From NCBI GenBank assembly GCA_002300355.1, contig NSGV01000002.1, positions 1,240,001-1,304,000 on the forward strand: a stretch of 64,000 nt of DNA. Direction: 5' to 3'. Every line of letters begins with the position of its first letter. Positions within the stretch are counted from its first letter, which is position 1. This DNA comes from Streptomyces sp. TLI_235 (GTDB taxonomy: Bacteria; Actinomycetota; Actinomycetes; Streptomycetales; Streptomycetaceae). This document shows positions 38,079 to 47,547 of the stretch, piece by piece. Both the position numbers and the translations under genes were made by a program. The notes beneath the pieces were generated by a model. It worked only from the letters and a program-made list of their open reading frames with translations. It did not search any database and had not been told where the DNA came from.

Positions 38079-38330
38079 ATGCGGAACACGTACATCCTGA
38101 CCGCGGACGACATCGACCGCCCGGCCCGTTTCGACAGCCTTCCGGCCGCCGTGGCCGCCCTCCGGGCGCTCCTCGGCACCCTCCGGCTCGACCCTTCCCA
38201 GGCTGAGGCCTACGCCTACTTTCTTCGCGACCCGGCCCGGGTTCAGGACTACCTCGACACCACCGAGGAGTTCGAGCTCGAGTTCGTCGTGGGCGGACGC
38301 ACCCGCACCGCCGTCATCCGACCGGAGTGA
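38079..38330 (+). CDS. small acidic hypothetical protein
   Basis: The 83-residue protein starts MRNTYILTADDIDRPARFDS and is helical in the middle (LPAAVAALRALLGTLRLDPS), ending in a beta pair (FELEFVVGGRTRTAVIRPE). It is divergent from the XRE gene, and its end overlaps by 17 bases, tail to tail, the leftward LuxR-type gene. It may be under XRE control. No family known to me. Confidence 0.6.
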   Translation: MRNTYILTADDIDRPARFDSLPAAVAALRALLGTLRLDPSQAEAYAYFLRDPARVQDYLDTTEEFELEFVVGGRTRTAVIRPE

Positions 38331-39282
38331 CGTGTCGCTCGTGCTGGGCCCACCAGTACACGAGCGCGGTCGTGGACCGGGCGCCGACCGCTTCGCGCAG
38401 GCTCTCCAACCGCTTTGAAATCATCCGCCGCGACACACCCTCCGCCCGGGCGATGGCCTCGAGGTCGTCACCCTCGGCGAGTCGCCGGAGGATCGCCGCT
38501 TGACTGACCGTCATGGCCGCCTCGGGCCCGCCGTCCCAGGGCCTCGCATGCTCCCAGTCCCTCAGCCACGCCAGCCGCACGTAGCGGACGAGATCAGGGT
38601 CGCGGACGATGACAGCGCGCTCAGGGTCCTCGGTGGCGATGACTGCCACCCGCGAGTCGACGATGATCGTCCGCGGGAACGGGTGGGTGACGGTCCGGAC
38701 CTGGGCGCCCTGTTCGGTCATGGTCTGCACCCATCGCACGGTCTGAGGGTCCCGCCGGGCGCCGGCCTGATAGATGGTCCGAATCTTGGCGCCCCGGTCC
38801 AGCACTGCGAGGTCGCGTTGGTAGCTCATCGCGAGCATGCCCGGCGGCCGGGGACCACCCGGCTGGGCAGTGAGAAGCTCTACCGCGCAGGATGCGGTGA
38901 TTGGCACCATGCGGGCCTGCATCTCGGTCTTGCCGGTGACGACCTCGAGGCCGGCGCCGTCGCCGGATGGCGTCGGGTGCGCGGCTTGGTAGGCGTCCGC
39001 CAGGGGCTGCCATTGGCTACGTACGGCTGCAGCCGTCGCGAGCTGCCGGATGCCCTCCTGTAGTAGCTCCTCCTGCGTCTGGAGGGCTGCTGCCGCCGCA
39101 TCGAGGGCCCGGAAGTCGCCCGGTGCCTCGGGGTTGGGCGCGATGAGTCCGCGGTGGAGTAACTCCCGCAGTTCGGGGCTGTCTCCGGGGGTCCGGACAC
39201 GCCCCAAGGCGATCTCCAGATATAGCGCGCGGGCTTCCGGATTGAGAACCTGCGCCGGTACAACCATGTCCGGATTACCCAT
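38314..39282 (-). CDS. LuxR-type regulator with TrmB/PLD-like effector domain
   Basis: The product has 322 residues from ATG 39282. The N-terminal part (VLNPEARALYLEIALGRVRT; LLHRGLIAPNPEAPGDFRAL) resembles a winged-helix-like segment. The middle (IRTIYQAGARRDPQTVRWVQ; GAQVRTVTHPFPRTIIVDSR; RAVIVRDPDLVRYVRLAWL) is the TrmB/phospholipase-D-like effector domain common in Streptomyces LuxR proteins. The C-terminus has a LuxR HTH (MTVSQAAILRRLAEGDDLEA-IARAEGVSRRMISKRLESLR). It is divergent from the gene for a small secreted peptide at 39410, which may be its ligand. Confidence 0.75.
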   Translation of the reverse strand: MGNPDMVVPAQVLNPEARALYLEIALGRVRTPGDSPELRELLHRGLIAPNPEAPGDFRALDAAAAALQTQEELLQEGIRQLATAAAVRSQWQPLADAYQAAHPTPSGDGAGLEVVTGKTEMQARMVPITASCAVELLTAQPGGPRPPGMLAMSYQRDLAVLDRGAKIRTIYQAGARRDPQTVRWVQTMTEQGAQVRTVTHPFPRTIIVDSRVAVIATEDPERAVIVRDPDLVRYVRLAWLRDWEHARPWDGGPEAAMTVSQAAILRRLAEGDDLEAIARAEGVSRRMISKRLESLREAVGARSTTALVYWWAQHERHVTPVG

Positions 39283-39313
39283 TTCGCCCCCTGGCTTGAG
39301 GTTCCAGTATGGG

Positions 39314-39329
39314 CAGGATAGCGATCCTG
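39314..39329. promoter_or_regulatory. palindrome between the regulator and peptide genes
   Basis: CAGGAT (39314-39319) and ATCCTG (39324-39329) flank AGCG. It lies in the 127-bp gap, 32 bases upstream of the regulator start and 81 bases before the peptide gene. It is the best candidate site for the LuxR-type protein. Confidence 0.5.
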
Positions 39330-39409
39330 TGCGGGACCCGGTTGATCGTCGGGAGGCTTGCACGAACACTGGTCATGCACCCTCCCTCACCTTTGCGAAG
39401 GGGACACTC

Positions 39410-39589
39410 ATGTCCGTGCGTACCAGGCTCGTTGGCGTCATCGCCGCGGTAGCTGCCACTGTCGGTCTGCTGCTCGGCAGTGCAGCGTCTGTCACTTCCG
39501 GATCCGGCGAGGACTCGAGCTGGGGGATGGCTCCGGCCGGCTCGGCGCCGTCCAAGCTCGCCAGCGCCATGGACTCGTCCTGGGGCTGA
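39410..39589 (+). CDS. small secreted peptide with two DSSWG motifs
   Basis: The 59-residue precursor has a basic start (MSVRTRLVGV), a hydrophobic signal (IAAVAATVGLLLGSAASV) and a short tail with DSSWG at residues 35-39 and, as the extreme C-terminus, at 55-59. The linker between them is Ala/Pro/Ser-rich. Exported precursors with repeated short motifs are typical of signalling peptides. The gene is divergent from a LuxR-type regulator with an effector domain. ATG 39410 has GAAGGGG upstream. I infer a signal-receptor pair; no functional evidence is available from the sequence alone. Confidence 0.6.
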   Translation: MSVRTRLVGVIAAVAATVGLLLGSAASVTSGSGEDSSWGMAPAGSAPSKLASAMDSSWG

Positions 39590-39606
39590 CGGTCAGTCAG
39601 TAAGAA

Positions 39607-39691
39607 CGCCCGGTTCCGCCAGCGGGTCGCAGCCGCTTCGGAACCGGGCGCGGGCCTCCGATGTCTCGCTCCCCAAGCCTGTTCGGAGGCC
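39607..39691 (+). terminator. two hairpins behind the peptide gene
   Basis: CGCCCGGTTCCG (39607-39618) pairs perfectly with CGGAACCGGGCG (39639-39650). A second stem, GGCCTCCG (39653-39660) with CGGAGGCC (39684-39691), follows at once. They likely end the peptide transcript. No T-run is present. Confidence 0.6.
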
Positions 39692-39767
39692 AAGGCCGCT
39701 GCTCTCGTGGCGCGAGGGTGGCGGCCTTTGTGCTGGCCGAGGCCGGCGCATCCTGCATCGCGGCCCA

Positions 39768-39783
39768 TGCTGACATGTCAGCA
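39768..39783. promoter_or_regulatory. 16-bp perfect palindrome at the prophage-host border
   Basis: TGCTGACATGTCAGCA is a perfect palindrome at 39768-39783. The surrounding segment 39692-39890 has no convincing gene and separates the last prophage-type gene from the aldehyde dehydrogenase gene. It could be an operator of a host or prophage regulator, or part of the attachment region. No tRNA gene or long repeat is visible here. Confidence 0.5.
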
Positions 39784-39890
39784 CATCCCCGGAGCAGGTC
39801 GGACCAGCCGGGAGCAAGTCGGCTCATAGTATGGCCGTGCGGCCTGGGCGTTCTCAAAATCGCAGGTCAAGGCCACGTAACAAAGCTTCA

Positions 39891-41408
<1,518 letters not shown>

Positions 41409-41537
41409 GGGGCGGCTCTCCTCGTCGAAAGACGCGTACGTGGGCGTCCGGCGGCCGTCGTGACGGGGGCCACTCTCACCGCTTCGGGTTGGTGAAAGGT
41501 TGGGACGGCCTGGCTGCCCCCCAATCGCCGGTCGGTC

Positions 41538-42764
41538 TCAGTCGCGTCCGGCGGCGTGCAGCCGGCTCAGCGCGATCGCCCGCCGTCCGTCGCCGGGCGG
41601 GAGCAGCCGCAGCGCGTGCTGGTGCACCTCGGCGTCGTACGGGGCGAGTTCGCCGTACCGCAGGGCCGGTTCGGGGGCGGCGCCGGCCAGCACGGCGGCG
41701 CGGACGGCGACTTCCAGGCAGGCGCGGTGCTCGGCGATCCCGGGGGCTTCGGAGTGCGGCAGCAGCGGCCCGGTGTAGAGCCGCAGTGCGGTGGCGGTGT
41801 CACCGCGTTCCAGGGCGCGCAGCACCTCGGCCGCGTCGCAGCGGACGGGATCGGTGAGCCGGTAGCGGCGGGCGGCGATGGCGCCGCCGAGGGCGCGGCG
41901 CAGGTGCGAGATCTCGGCCTTGACGGTGGTGGCGGTGACCGGCCGGTCGCCGTACAGCGCGGTGCGCAGCCGTTCGGCCGGGAATCCCTCGGGCTCCAGG
42001 GCGAGGAGGGTGAGGATCTCCAGTTGACGGGGCGGCAGGCGCAGCGGGACGCCGTCGCGGACGGCCTGTTCGCGGCCCAGGCAGGCGAGGTGCAGGCCCT
42101 GCTGGTGGGGGGTGGGTCCGGGCCCGGTGGGCAGGGCGGTCTCGATGGCGGCGGCGAGGGTGCGGACGGTGGAGAGCGCCAGCGGGTGCGAACGGTCCCA
42201 GGTGGTGGAGAGGTCGAGGGTGCCGGCGATGGTGCCGTCGGGGCGGCGGATCGGCGCGCAGTAGCAGACCCAGCCGTGCAGGGCGGAGACCAGGTGTTCG
42301 GCGGAGAAGACGGTGGCGGCGCGGCCGGTGGACAGTGCGAGGGAGAGGGCGTTGGTGCCCATCGCCTGCTCGTCCCAGCGGGCGCCGGGGGCGAAGTTGA
42401 CCCGCTCGGCCTTGCGGCGCATGACGCGGCCGCCGCAGGTCCACAGGATGGTGCCGGTCTCGTCGGTGACGGCGGCGATGAAGTCGGCGTCCTCGGCGAT
42501 CGTGCGGAGTTCGCCGGCCACCGCGTCGACGGGAGCGCGGAGCGGCGAGTGCGCCCACCGGGGGCTCAGTGCGCCGGTGCCGGCGGCGGGGGCGCTGGTA
42601 CGGGCGGGGTCGACGATGGGGCGGGAGCGGAGCCAGGAGTCCGCGACCTCGGGGCGGACACCGGCGCCGTCCGCCGGGCCGCGCGGCCGGGCCGCCGGGT
42701 CGGGTACCCAGCGGGACCACTCGTCCTCCAGCGCGGCCCTGCGCCGACGAAGATCACCACGCAC
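41538..42764 (-). CDS. GAF-domain transcriptional regulator
   Basis: The 408-residue protein starts at GTG 42764 (GAAGGGG upstream). The N-terminal part (RPEVADSWLRSR) and a GAF domain (AEDADFIAAVTDETGTILWT; NALSLALSTGRAATVFSAEH; WVCYCAPIRRPDGTIAGTLD) resemble AcoR-type sensors, but there is no sigma-54 AAA+ domain. The C-terminal region has a winged-helix-like part (LPPRQLEILTLLALEPEGFP; LRRALGGAIAARRYRLTDPV). It lies 129 bases upstream of the aldehyde dehydrogenase and probably activates it in response to aldehyde or alcohol. Confidence 0.8.
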   Translation of the reverse strand: MRGDLRRRRAALEDEWSRWVPDPAARPRGPADGAGVRPEVADSWLRSRPIVDPARTSAPAAGTGALSPRWAHSPLRAPVDAVAGELRTIAEDADFIAAVTDETGTILWTCGGRVMRRKAERVNFAPGARWDEQAMGTNALSLALSTGRAATVFSAEHLVSALHGWVCYCAPIRRPDGTIAGTLDLSTTWDRSHPLALSTVRTLAAAIETALPTGPGPTPHQQGLHLACLGREQAVRDGVPLRLPPRQLEILTLLALEPEGFPAERLRTALYGDRPVTATTVKAEISHLRRALGGAIAARRYRLTDPVRCDAAEVLRALERGDTATALRLYTGPLLPHSEAPGIAEHRACLEVAVRAAVLAGAAPEPALRYGELAPYDAEVHQHALRLLPPGDGRRAIALSRLHAAGRD

Positions 42765-43144
42765 TGCACCGACCCCTTCGACCTCGTCGTCGACGGCAGG
42801 GCTGACGTTGCGGCGCGCCTGCCGGGAGGGCTGTTCGTCCCGATCGGGACAGTGTGGCGGACGCCAGGCGGCCCCGGCCAGCATGCCGCACCGGGAAGCG
42901 GCCCGCGGCGTCGGCAGGCGGGACGGCCGGGCCCCGGCGGGCGGCAGGGGCCTGCGCGGCGGGCGGGACGGCGCTCGCGCCAGGCGTTCAGCGGGTCCAC
43001 ATCTGCGCTCTGTCGGACGGCCACCTCGATGCCGACCGGCCACGGGAGACATACGGGTGACCCGCCCGTCATGAGCGTGACGGGACAAGGGCCGGTCCGG
43101 AGCGCAGTGCGTCCCAGTCCCGTCCACGAGCAGGGAGAGCCGAG
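42765..43144. other. 380-bp divergent intergenic region
   Basis: It separates the leftward GAF regulator from the rightward olsB-like gene and must hold both promoters. One inverted repeat is visible, CCCGTCA (43065-43071) with TGACGGG (43078-43084), about 60 bases before olsB. GTGACCC and GTCATGA stretches nearby are weakly like a PHO box, but the match is poor. Nothing else of note. Confidence 0.4.
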
Positions 43145-43990
43145 ATGACCACCGCCCCCGTCCTCACACCGTCCGTCCCCGCCCAGGCCGTCCCCGGGCG
43201 GGCCGTCCCCGCCCGGCCCGCGGCGGCCGCCGCCGGGCAGGCCGCGAAGCCCCCCGTCCCCGTCGGGTACAGCGTCGCGCTGGCCCAGGACCTGGGCGAC
43301 GTGCGGGCCGCGCAGCGGCTGCGCCACCGGGTGTTCGCCGAGGAGATGGGGGCCGTCCTGGACAGCCCGCTGCCCGGCCTGGACGTCGACGCGTTCGACG
43401 AGCACTGCGACCACCTGCTGGTCCGCGAGAACGGCACCAACGAGGTGGTCGGCACCTACCGGCTGCTGCGCCCGGAGGCGGCCCGCCGGGCTGGCCGGCT
43501 GTACTCCGACACCGAGTTCGACCTGTCCCGGCTGGCCGGGCTGCGGGACGACCTGGTGGAGGTCGGCCGGTCCTGCATCCACCCGGACCACCGGGGCAGC
43601 GGCGCGGTGATCAACCTGATGTGGGGCGGCATCGCCCGCTACCTGACGACGACCGGCAACACCTGGGTGGCGGGCTGCTGCTCCGTCCCGCTGGCGGACG
43701 GCGGCACCGAGGCCGCGGGCGTCCGGGACGCGGTCTTCGCCAAGCACCTCGCCCCGGAGGAGTACCGGGTGTCGCCGCTGCGCCCCTGGGACCACGAGGG
43801 CGTGGCCCGGCCAGCCCGTGCGGCCGTCCCGCCGCTGCTCCGCGGCTACCTGCGGCTGGGCGCCTGGGTGTGCGGCGAGCCCGCCTACGACCCGGACTTC
43901 GGCGTCGCCGACCTGTACGTGCTGCTGTCGCTGGAGCGGACCGACCCCCGCTACCTGCGGCACTTCCTGTCCGCCGGGCCCGCCTTGTGA
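43145..43990 (+). CDS. olsB: ornithine-acyl-ACP N-acyltransferase-like (OlsB-type) protein
   Basis: The product has 281 residues. After a Pro/Ala-rich N-terminus, the OlsB/GNAT-type core contains AQRLRHRVFAEEMGA, DVDAFDEHCDHLLVRE, VVGTYRLLRPEAA and VEVGRSCIHPDHRGSGAVIN, the family's usual motifs. It would attach a 3-hydroxyacyl group to ornithine, giving lyso-ornithine lipid at the membrane. Its stop overlaps the GTG of a PlsC-type gene that supplies the second acyl step. The gene name rests on these motifs and the pairing. Confidence 0.82.
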   Translation: MTTAPVLTPSVPAQAVPGRAVPARPAAAAAGQAAKPPVPVGYSVALAQDLGDVRAAQRLRHRVFAEEMGAVLDSPLPGLDVDAFDEHCDHLLVRENGTNEVVGTYRLLRPEAARRAGRLYSDTEFDLSRLAGLRDDLVEVGRSCIHPDHRGSGAVINLMWGGIARYLTTTGNTWVAGCCSVPLADGGTEAAGVRDAVFAKHLAPEEYRVSPLRPWDHEGVARPARAAVPPLLRGYLRLGAWVCGEPAYDPDFGVADLYVLLSLERTDPRYLRHFLSAGPAL

Positions 43991-44850
43991 GCGTCTGGCT
44001 GCCGACGGCGCCGTGCACGCCGGAGGACTGCGTGGCGGGCCCCGGCCCGTCGGTCGGCCCGGGACGGCAGGTGCTGCGCGGCGCGTCCTGCGCGGCGCTG
44101 CTGCTGGCCGGGGTGGCGCTCACGCCGGTGGTGCGGACCTGCTGCGGGCCGGCCCTCCGCGAGCGCCTGGTGCGGCGCTGGGCGCGGCTTCTGATCGGCT
44201 CGCTCGGGGTGAGGCTGCGGGTGGGCCCGGCACCGCGGACGGACGGCGGGGTGCTGCTCGTCGCCAACCACGTGTCGTGGCTGGACATCCTGCTGGTCGC
44301 GGCCGTCCGCCCGGGCCGGATGCTGGCGAAGACGGAGGTCCGGGCCTGGCCGCTGATCGGCCCGCTGGCAGCCCGGGCGGGCACGCTCTTCCTGGACCGC
44401 GACCGGCTGCGGGCGCTGCCGGGCGTCGTGGACGAGATCGCGGCGGCGCTGCGCCGGGGCGAGCGGATGGCGGTGTTCCCGGAGGGCAGCACCTGGTGCG
44501 GGCGGCGCGGCGGTCGCTTCCGCCCGGCCGTGTTCGAGGCGGCGGTACGGGCCGGGGCGACCGTCCAGCCGGTGGCGCTGGGCTACCGGCTGGCGGACGG
44601 GAGCACGGCGACCGTCGCCGCGTTCGTCGGCGCGGACGGGCTGCTCGCCTCGCTGCGCCGGGTGGTCGCCGCCCGCGGGCTGGTGGCGGAGGTGGCCTTC
44701 CGCGCCCCGATCCCGGCGGGGACGGCCGACCGCCGCGAGCTCGCCGCGGCGGCGCAGGCCGCGGTGTTCGGCACCGCGCGGATCCCCGCGCCCGCCGTAC
44801 CCGCCGACCACCCGGTGCTTGTCGAACGCCCGCTGGGCGCGGCGGCCTGA
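43987..44850 (+). CDS. olsA: PlsC/OlsA-type 1-acyl acyltransferase
   Basis: The 287-residue protein has an N-terminal membrane segment (CAALLLAGVALTPVV) and the acyltransferase motifs NHVSWLD (residues 94-100, H-x4-D) and VFPEGSTW. It would acylate lyso-ornithine lipid (OlsA) or lysophosphatidic acid. The overlap of its GTG with the olsB stop makes the ornithine-lipid function likely. Ornithine lipids replace phospholipids under phosphate limitation in many bacteria, including Streptomyces. Confidence 0.8.
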   Translation: MSVWLPTAPCTPEDCVAGPGPSVGPGRQVLRGASCAALLLAGVALTPVVRTCCGPALRERLVRRWARLLIGSLGVRLRVGPAPRTDGGVLLVANHVSWLDILLVAAVRPGRMLAKTEVRAWPLIGPLAARAGTLFLDRDRLRALPGVVDEIAAALRRGERMAVFPEGSTWCGRRGGRFRPAVFEAAVRAGATVQPVALGYRLADGSTATVAAFVGADGLLASLRRVVAARGLVAEVAFRAPIPAGTADRRELAAAAQAAVFGTARIPAPAVPADHPVLVERPLGAAA

Positions 44851-44910
44851 CGGTTCGCCAGGCGAAGGTGCGGCCGTCGCGGACACGGCCGCACCGTGGT
44901 GCGGCGTCGC

Positions 44911-45594
44911 TCAGCGGGCGACCGCCACGGTCTCGTGGACGGTCCGCGGGTCGTCGAGCAGGCTGAGCATGTGGTGGGCGACGTCACCGCGCGGGATCGA
45001 CCAGCCGCCGCGGACGTTCCGACCGTAGGCCGTCCGGTAGCTGCCGGTGGCGGGCTTGTCGGTGAGGCGGGGCGGGCGGACGACCGTCCAGTCGAGGCCG
45101 CTGTCGCGCAGCTCGTCCTCCATCCGGGCGAGGTCGGCGTAGTGCGTCCTGAGGGCGGTCTTGACGGCGGGCCCGAGGAGGTGGCGCATCAGGAAGCCGT
45201 CGCCGGGGTCGTGCCGGGGCGGGGCGGGCCGGCGCGGTGAGGGGACGGTGCCGATGGGGGCGGCGCTGACGACGACGATCCGCCGGGTGCCGGTGCTGCG
45301 CATGGCGCGGACGAGGGCGCGGGTGCCGCGCTCGGCGACGCCGGCCTCGGCGTTGGAACGGGCACCGAGTCCGGAGAGCACGGCGTCGGCGCCGTCGACG
45401 GCGCGTTCCAGGGCGGCCGGGTCGGGTGCGGAAAGGTCCGCGGTGACGACCCGTATCCGGTCGGACGCCCGCTGCTCGGGGGTGAGGCGGTCGGGGTTGC
45501 GGACGAGCACGGTGATGTCGTGGCCGGCGGCCAGCGCCTGGTCGAGGACGAGGCGGCCGATGCCGCCGGTGGCGGCGACGACGGTGAGTTTCAC
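44911..45594 (-). CDS. NAD(P)-binding oxidoreductase, NmrA/SDR-like
   Basis: The 227-residue protein has the dinucleotide motif LTVVAATGGIGRLVLDQALA (G-x-x-G-x-x-G type), then DAVLSGLGARS and RIVVVSAAPIG, as in NmrA-like and SDR atypical proteins. It lies 18 bases downstream of the ECF41-type sigma gene on the same strand. In ECF41 loci the partner is often such a COE-class (carboxymuconolactone decarboxylase, oxidoreductase, epimerase) protein. The substrate is unknown. Confidence 0.82.
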   Translation of the reverse strand: MKLTVVAATGGIGRLVLDQALAAGHDITVLVRNPDRLTPEQRASDRIRVVTADLSAPDPAALERAVDGADAVLSGLGARSNAEAGVAERGTRALVRAMRSTGTRRIVVVSAAPIGTVPSPRRPAPPRHDPGDGFLMRHLLGPAVKTALRTHYADLARMEDELRDSGLDWTVVRPPRLTDKPATGSYRTAYGRNVRGGWSIPRGDVAHHMLSLLDDPRTVHETVAVAR

Positions 45595-45612
45595 GGCGGG
45601 CTCCAGGATGTG

Positions 45613-46521
45613 TCAGTGGACGCGGGTGAGCTTCTCGGGGTTGGTCACGAAGTAGATGTCGTGGATGTGGTCGCCGTCCGCGGTGGGTTCGACGACCAGC
45701 ACGGCGAACGGCTGCTCGCCGGCGAAGAGCACGGCCGAGGGGTCGCCGTTGGTGCTGGCCCAGCGGACGTGCAGGTGGGCGGCGTTCCGGGCGGCGCCGG
45801 CGAGCAGCGTCCTGGCGACCTTGTCGCGGCCGCGGACGAGGTGGCGGCCGGCGGCCTGGGCCTTGCCGCCGCCGTCGGCCCACAGGGTGACGTCGGGGGC
45901 GAGCAGGTCGAGCAGGGCGTTCAGGTCGCCGCCGCCGACGGCCGCGGCGAAGCGTTCGGTGACGCGGCGGCGCAGCCGGGCGTCGGTGCGGTAGCGGGGC
46001 CGCCGGGCCTGCACGTGCGCGCGGGCGCGGTGGGCGGTCTGCCGGACGGCGGCGGGGGTGCGGCCGAGCAGGTCGGCGATCTCGTCGTGCCGGTAGCCGA
46101 AGACCTCGTGCAGGACGAAGACGGCGCGTTCCAGCGGGGAGAGCGTCTCCAGGACGACCATCAGGGCCATCGAGACGGATTCGGACTGCTCGACCTCCTC
46201 GGCGGTCCCGGCGGGCGGTTCGGCGCCGGCCGTGGGGGCGACCAGCGGCTCGGGCAGCCAGGGGCCGACGTAGGTCTCGCGGCGGCGGGTGACGGCGGCC
46301 CGGCGGGCGAGCGCCTTGTTGACGGCGATCCGCACCAGGTAGGCGCGCGGGTTGTCGATCCGCGCGGTGCCGCGTCCGGCCCAGGCGAGCCAGGTCTCCT
46401 GCAGCACGTCCTCGGTGTCGGCGACGGTGCCGAGCATGCTGTAGACGATGGAGAAGAGCAGTTCGCGGTGGTCGACGAAGGCCTGGGTCGCCCCGTCGCC
46501 GTCGGCTGCGGTGTCGGTCAT
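45613..46521 (-). CDS. ECF41-type RNA polymerase sigma factor with SnoaL-like C-terminus
   Basis: The product has 302 residues from ATG 46521. Region 2 is LLFSIVYSMLGTVADTEDVL-QETWLAW; region 4 is LSPLERAVFVLHEVFGYRHD, then EIADLLGRTPAAVRQ. The linker has the ECF41 signature WLPEPL; the SnoaL-like C-terminal domain has DGGGK and the end NPEKL. These motifs are the known ECF41 (SigJ-type) marks; the C-terminal domain replaces an anti-sigma factor. It would direct transcription of its downstream oxidoreductase gene. Confidence 0.88.
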   Translation of the reverse strand: MTDTAADGDGATQAFVDHRELLFSIVYSMLGTVADTEDVLQETWLAWAGRGTARIDNPRAYLVRIAVNKALARRAAVTRRRETYVGPWLPEPLVAPTAGAEPPAGTAEEVEQSESVSMALMVVLETLSPLERAVFVLHEVFGYRHDEIADLLGRTPAAVRQTAHRARAHVQARRPRYRTDARLRRRVTERFAAAVGGGDLNALLDLLAPDVTLWADGGGKAQAAGRHLVRGRDKVARTLLAGAARNAAHLHVRWASTNGDPSAVLFAGEQPFAVLVVEPTADGDHIHDIYFVTNPEKLTRVH

Positions 46522-46573
46522 GGTGTGCCTCCCGTGGCGGTCACCCATCGAGAGCAGCACAGGGGGCCGGGGT

Positions 46574-46599
46574 GTGACATCCGCCCCGCCGGATGTGAC
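46574..46599. promoter_or_regulatory. inverted repeat between the ECF41 and AraC genes
   Basis: GTGACATCCG (46574-46583) and CGGATGTGAC (46590-46599) form an inverted repeat with one mismatch. On the leftward strand the copies read with TGTCAC, close to the TGTCACA -35 element known for ECF41 promoters, but no good CGTC -10 follows at 16 bases. It lies in the shared gap and may serve both genes. Confidence 0.45.
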
Positions 46600-46652
46600 C
46601 GGCGTCTCACCCGCTCCCCGCGCGCGGCGGTCGGCGGGCCGATACTGGCGGG

Positions 46653-47516
46653 GTGGACGTGGCAGTGGCGGACGAGGCTGTTTCGGACGACAGCGTGCGG
46701 GTGCGGCCGACCGGTGCGACGGCGGGGTACGCGGCCTGGTACTCCGGGTACCGGCAGGCCGGTCTGCCGCCCGGCCGGCACCGCGGCCTGCCTTCGCCGT
46801 ACCTGACCCTGATCTTCACGCTGGACGATCCGCTGACGGTGGCGGTGCATCCGGAGCCGGGCCGCGGGCCGCAGGACTACACGGCGCTGCTGGGCGGGCT
46901 GCACACCACGCCGGCGCTGATCACCCACCCGGGCCGGCAGTCCGGCATCCAGGTGGCACTGGATCCGATGGCGGCGCGCCCGCTGCTGGGGCTGCCGGCG
47001 GGCGAGCTGGCGGGGCTGGACCTGCCGGCCGAGGACCTGCTGGGGCCGCTGGCCGGGGAGGTCCGGGAGCGGCTGCTGGCGGCGGCCGGCTGGCCGGAGC
47101 GGTTCGCCGTGCTGGACGCCCTGCTGCCGCGCCTGGCGCGGCCGTACGGGGAGCCGCCGCCGGAGGTGCGACGGGCGTGGGCGCTGCTGCGGCGCAGCGG
47201 CGGGCGGCTGCCGGTGGCCGCGCTGGCGGCGGACGTGGGGTGGAGCGAGCGGCATCTGGCGGCGCGGTTCCGGGCTGAGACGGGGCTGTCGCCGAAGGCC
47301 GCCGCACGGGTGGTGCGGTTCGACCGGGCTCGCCGGGCGGCCGCGTCCCGCGGCGGGCGGCTGGCCGAACTGGCGGCCGAGTGCGGGTACTTCGACCAGG
47401 CGCACCTGGCCCGGGAGTTCCGGTCGCTGGCGGGGGTGGCGCCGAGCGTCTGGCTGGCAGAGGAGTTCCGATTCGTCCAAGCCGGGGTGCCGGCGGCGGT
47501 GCAGGCTGGGGTGTGA
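46653..47516 (+). CDS. AraC-family transcriptional regulator
   Basis: The 287-residue protein has an N-terminal sensing part (YAAWYSGYRQAGLPPGRHRG; PSPYLTLIFTLDDPLTVAVH) and a C-terminal AraC domain with two HTHs (LPVAALAADVGWSERHLAAR-FRAETG; LAELAAECGYFDQAHLAREF). The pattern AECGYFDQAHLAREFR is typical. It is divergent from the ECF41 gene and precedes two small enzyme-like genes, which it may control. GTG 46653. Confidence 0.85.
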   Translation: MDVAVADEAVSDDSVRVRPTGATAGYAAWYSGYRQAGLPPGRHRGLPSPYLTLIFTLDDPLTVAVHPEPGRGPQDYTALLGGLHTTPALITHPGRQSGIQVALDPMAARPLLGLPAGELAGLDLPAEDLLGPLAGEVRERLLAAAGWPERFAVLDALLPRLARPYGEPPPEVRRAWALLRRSGGRLPVAALAADVGWSERHLAARFRAETGLSPKAAARVVRFDRARRAAASRGGRLAELAAECGYFDQAHLAREFRSLAGVAPSVWLAEEFRFVQAGVPAAVQAGV

Positions 47517-47547
47517 CGGCACCGGCCGACGGCACGGAGGTGGAGTG

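Noticed and set aside
39590..39890. tRNA gene as prophage attachment site
   Set aside because: No cloverleaf-like set of arms or GGTTCGA-type T-loop was found in the border segment.
43045..43090. PHO box upstream of the olsB-like gene
   Set aside because: Only two poor 11-nt units can be aligned; the match is too weak to list as a site.
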